Source: Natrialbaceae archaeon Tc-Br11_E2g1 (GTDB lineage Archaea; Halobacteriota; Halobacteria; Halobacteriales; Natrialbaceae). Taken from it: a stretch of DNA of 15,083 bases. Shown here one piece after another: positions 14,856 to 15,083 of this stretch. The translations under genes were made by a program, and so were the position numbers. Numbering within the stretch: the first letter of the stretch is position 1; each line of letters starts with the position of its first letter. The stretch spans positions 1 to 15,083 of the forward strand of contig LKNC01000032.1 in assembly GCA_001564255.1 (NCBI GenBank). The letters run 5' to 3'. Below the pieces are notes generated by a model. The model searched no databases. It was not told where the DNA came from and saw only the letters and a program-made list of their open reading frames with translations.

Positions 14856-14877
14856 TGGTGGGTCCGGCCTGGAGTGC

Positions 14878-14913
14878 TGGGTGAAATCGATGGTTGTCAT
14901 CCGATTTCACCCA
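14878..14913 (+). repeat. Perfect 12-bp inverted repeat with 12-base loop
   Basis: TGGGTGAAATCG (14878-14889) is exactly complementary to CGATTTCACCCA (14902-14913), with ATGGTTGTCATC between. It lies 23 bases after the glycosylase stop. It has no T run after it, so an intrinsic terminator is less likely than a transposon-end hairpin or a protein-binding palindrome. Confidence 0.8.
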
Positions 14914-14952
14914 TCAATCGACGCTTGGTGAGTACCAGAGTCGAGTGAAGAA

Positions 14953-15012
14953 GTCGGTTACAGCGGTAGCAAGGCGAAAGCCCACCCGTTTACGGGTGTG
15001 GATGAAGCCGAC
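14953..15012 (+). ncRNA. Structured RNA candidate resembling a haloarchaeal IS605 omega-RNA 3' end
   Basis: The sequence folds by eye into a closed multi-stem unit. GUCGGUU (14953-14959) pairs with AGCCGAC (15006-15012), 7 bp with one G-U. Inside are GGC-GAAA-GCC (14973-14982), a GNRA-type tetraloop hairpin, and CACCCG-UUUA-CGGGUG (14983-14988 with 14993-14998). This stem-in-stem layout next to an inverted repeat is what the RNA associated with TnpB (guide scaffold, right end of IS200/IS605) looks like in haloarchaea. If so, the bases after 15012 would correspond to the guide position. No tnpB reading frame ends upstream, so the RNA would be orphaned or act with a TnpB encoded elsewhere. Expression is not shown by the sequence. 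Confidence 0.5.
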
Positions 15013-15083
15013 AACTGGGGATCTCTCTACGCTCGTAGCTCCGGCTGGGGTTGGATATTTGCGTAACATCTTTAGGTGAATAG

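Larger units (their letters stand above)
14870..15020 (+). mobile_element. Possible non-autonomous IS200/IS605-type relic (MITE-like), no tnpA or tnpB
   Basis: The 228 bases after the glycosylase gene have no convincing gene but hold two ordered structures: a perfect 12-bp inverted repeat (14878-14913), then ~40 bases later an RNA-like fold (14953-15012). IS200/IS605 elements have subterminal hairpins at the left end and an omega-RNA/right-end structure at the other, and the sequence around GGCGAAAGCCCACCCG is similar to what I remember next to haloarchaeal tnpB genes. The whole would be about 140-150 bases, the size of a MITE. The exact ends are not determined, and no target duplication is expected for this family. 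Alternatively the repeat is only a terminator for the glycosylase gene, and the fold belongs to the right end of a deleted tnpB element. Confidence 0.4.

Noticed and set aside
14894..15079. 61-codon open frame beginning at TTG at the right edge
   Set aside because: It runs through the inverted repeat and the RNA-like fold, starts with a rare codon without a ribosome site or TATA box, and has no recognisable protein features.
1..15083. CRISPR array, tRNA or rRNA gene, prophage or defence island
   Set aside because: No regularly spaced repeats, no tRNA-like cloverleaf or CCA-adjacent pattern, and no phage or nuclease genes were seen. The AbrB-like protein has no toxin neighbour, so a toxin-antitoxin pair is not supported.

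Overview
The window looks like chromosomal DNA from a haloarchaeon (class Halobacteria). The evidence is high GC with strong G/C third positions, very acidic proteins, TATA-like boxes 25-35 bases upstream of start codons that give short or no leaders, a Tat-type lipobox signal, and several genes recognised as haloarchaeal families (the HVO_0234-type beta-propeller, the COG2150-type ACT protein, the small [4Fe-4S] uracil-DNA glycosylase). No identification down to genus is attempted.

Layout from left to right. (1) The first 74 bases are the 5' end of a minus-strand PiT-type phosphate permease that runs off the window. (2) Next come a conserved haloarchaeal protein on the minus strand (302-1018) and upp on the plus strand (1185-1862). 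(3) An IMPACT/YigZ protein (2086-2694) and an ACT-domain regulator (2799-3302) are both on the minus strand. (4) A large plus-strand membrane sensor histidine kinase (3442-5955) ends 2 bases from the end of convergent hisB (5958-6545). (5) A small two-helix membrane protein on the plus strand (6806-7078) sits between hisB and hisA and overlaps the 3' end of hisA (7069-7794) by 10 bases. (6) A plus-strand run holds the HVO_0234-type beta-propeller (7879-8742), a Tat lipoprotein (8795-9322), prs (9380-10234) and a 78-residue AbrB-like DNA-binding protein (10353-10589). (7) ileS (10619-13843) and a small membrane protein (13908-14129) are on the minus strand. (8) A uracil-DNA glycosylase (14223-14855) is on the plus strand. 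(9) The last ~230 bases have no convincing gene. They hold a perfect 12-bp inverted repeat followed by a compact RNA-like fold resembling the right end/omega-RNA of haloarchaeal IS200/IS605 elements, without tnpB.

Functionally this is mostly housekeeping DNA with a PRPP theme: Prs makes PRPP, Upp spends it on uracil salvage, and HisA and HisB act in histidine synthesis, which begins from PRPP. The genes are not one operon: strands alternate and most genes seem to have their own promoter. I see no prophage, CRISPR, toxin-antitoxin or defence island. The least ordinary parts are the structured non-coding element at the right edge, the single-chain duplicated AbrB protein, the repeat-bearing promoter of the small gene between hisA and hisB, and an IleRS insertion where related enzymes often carry a Cys pair.
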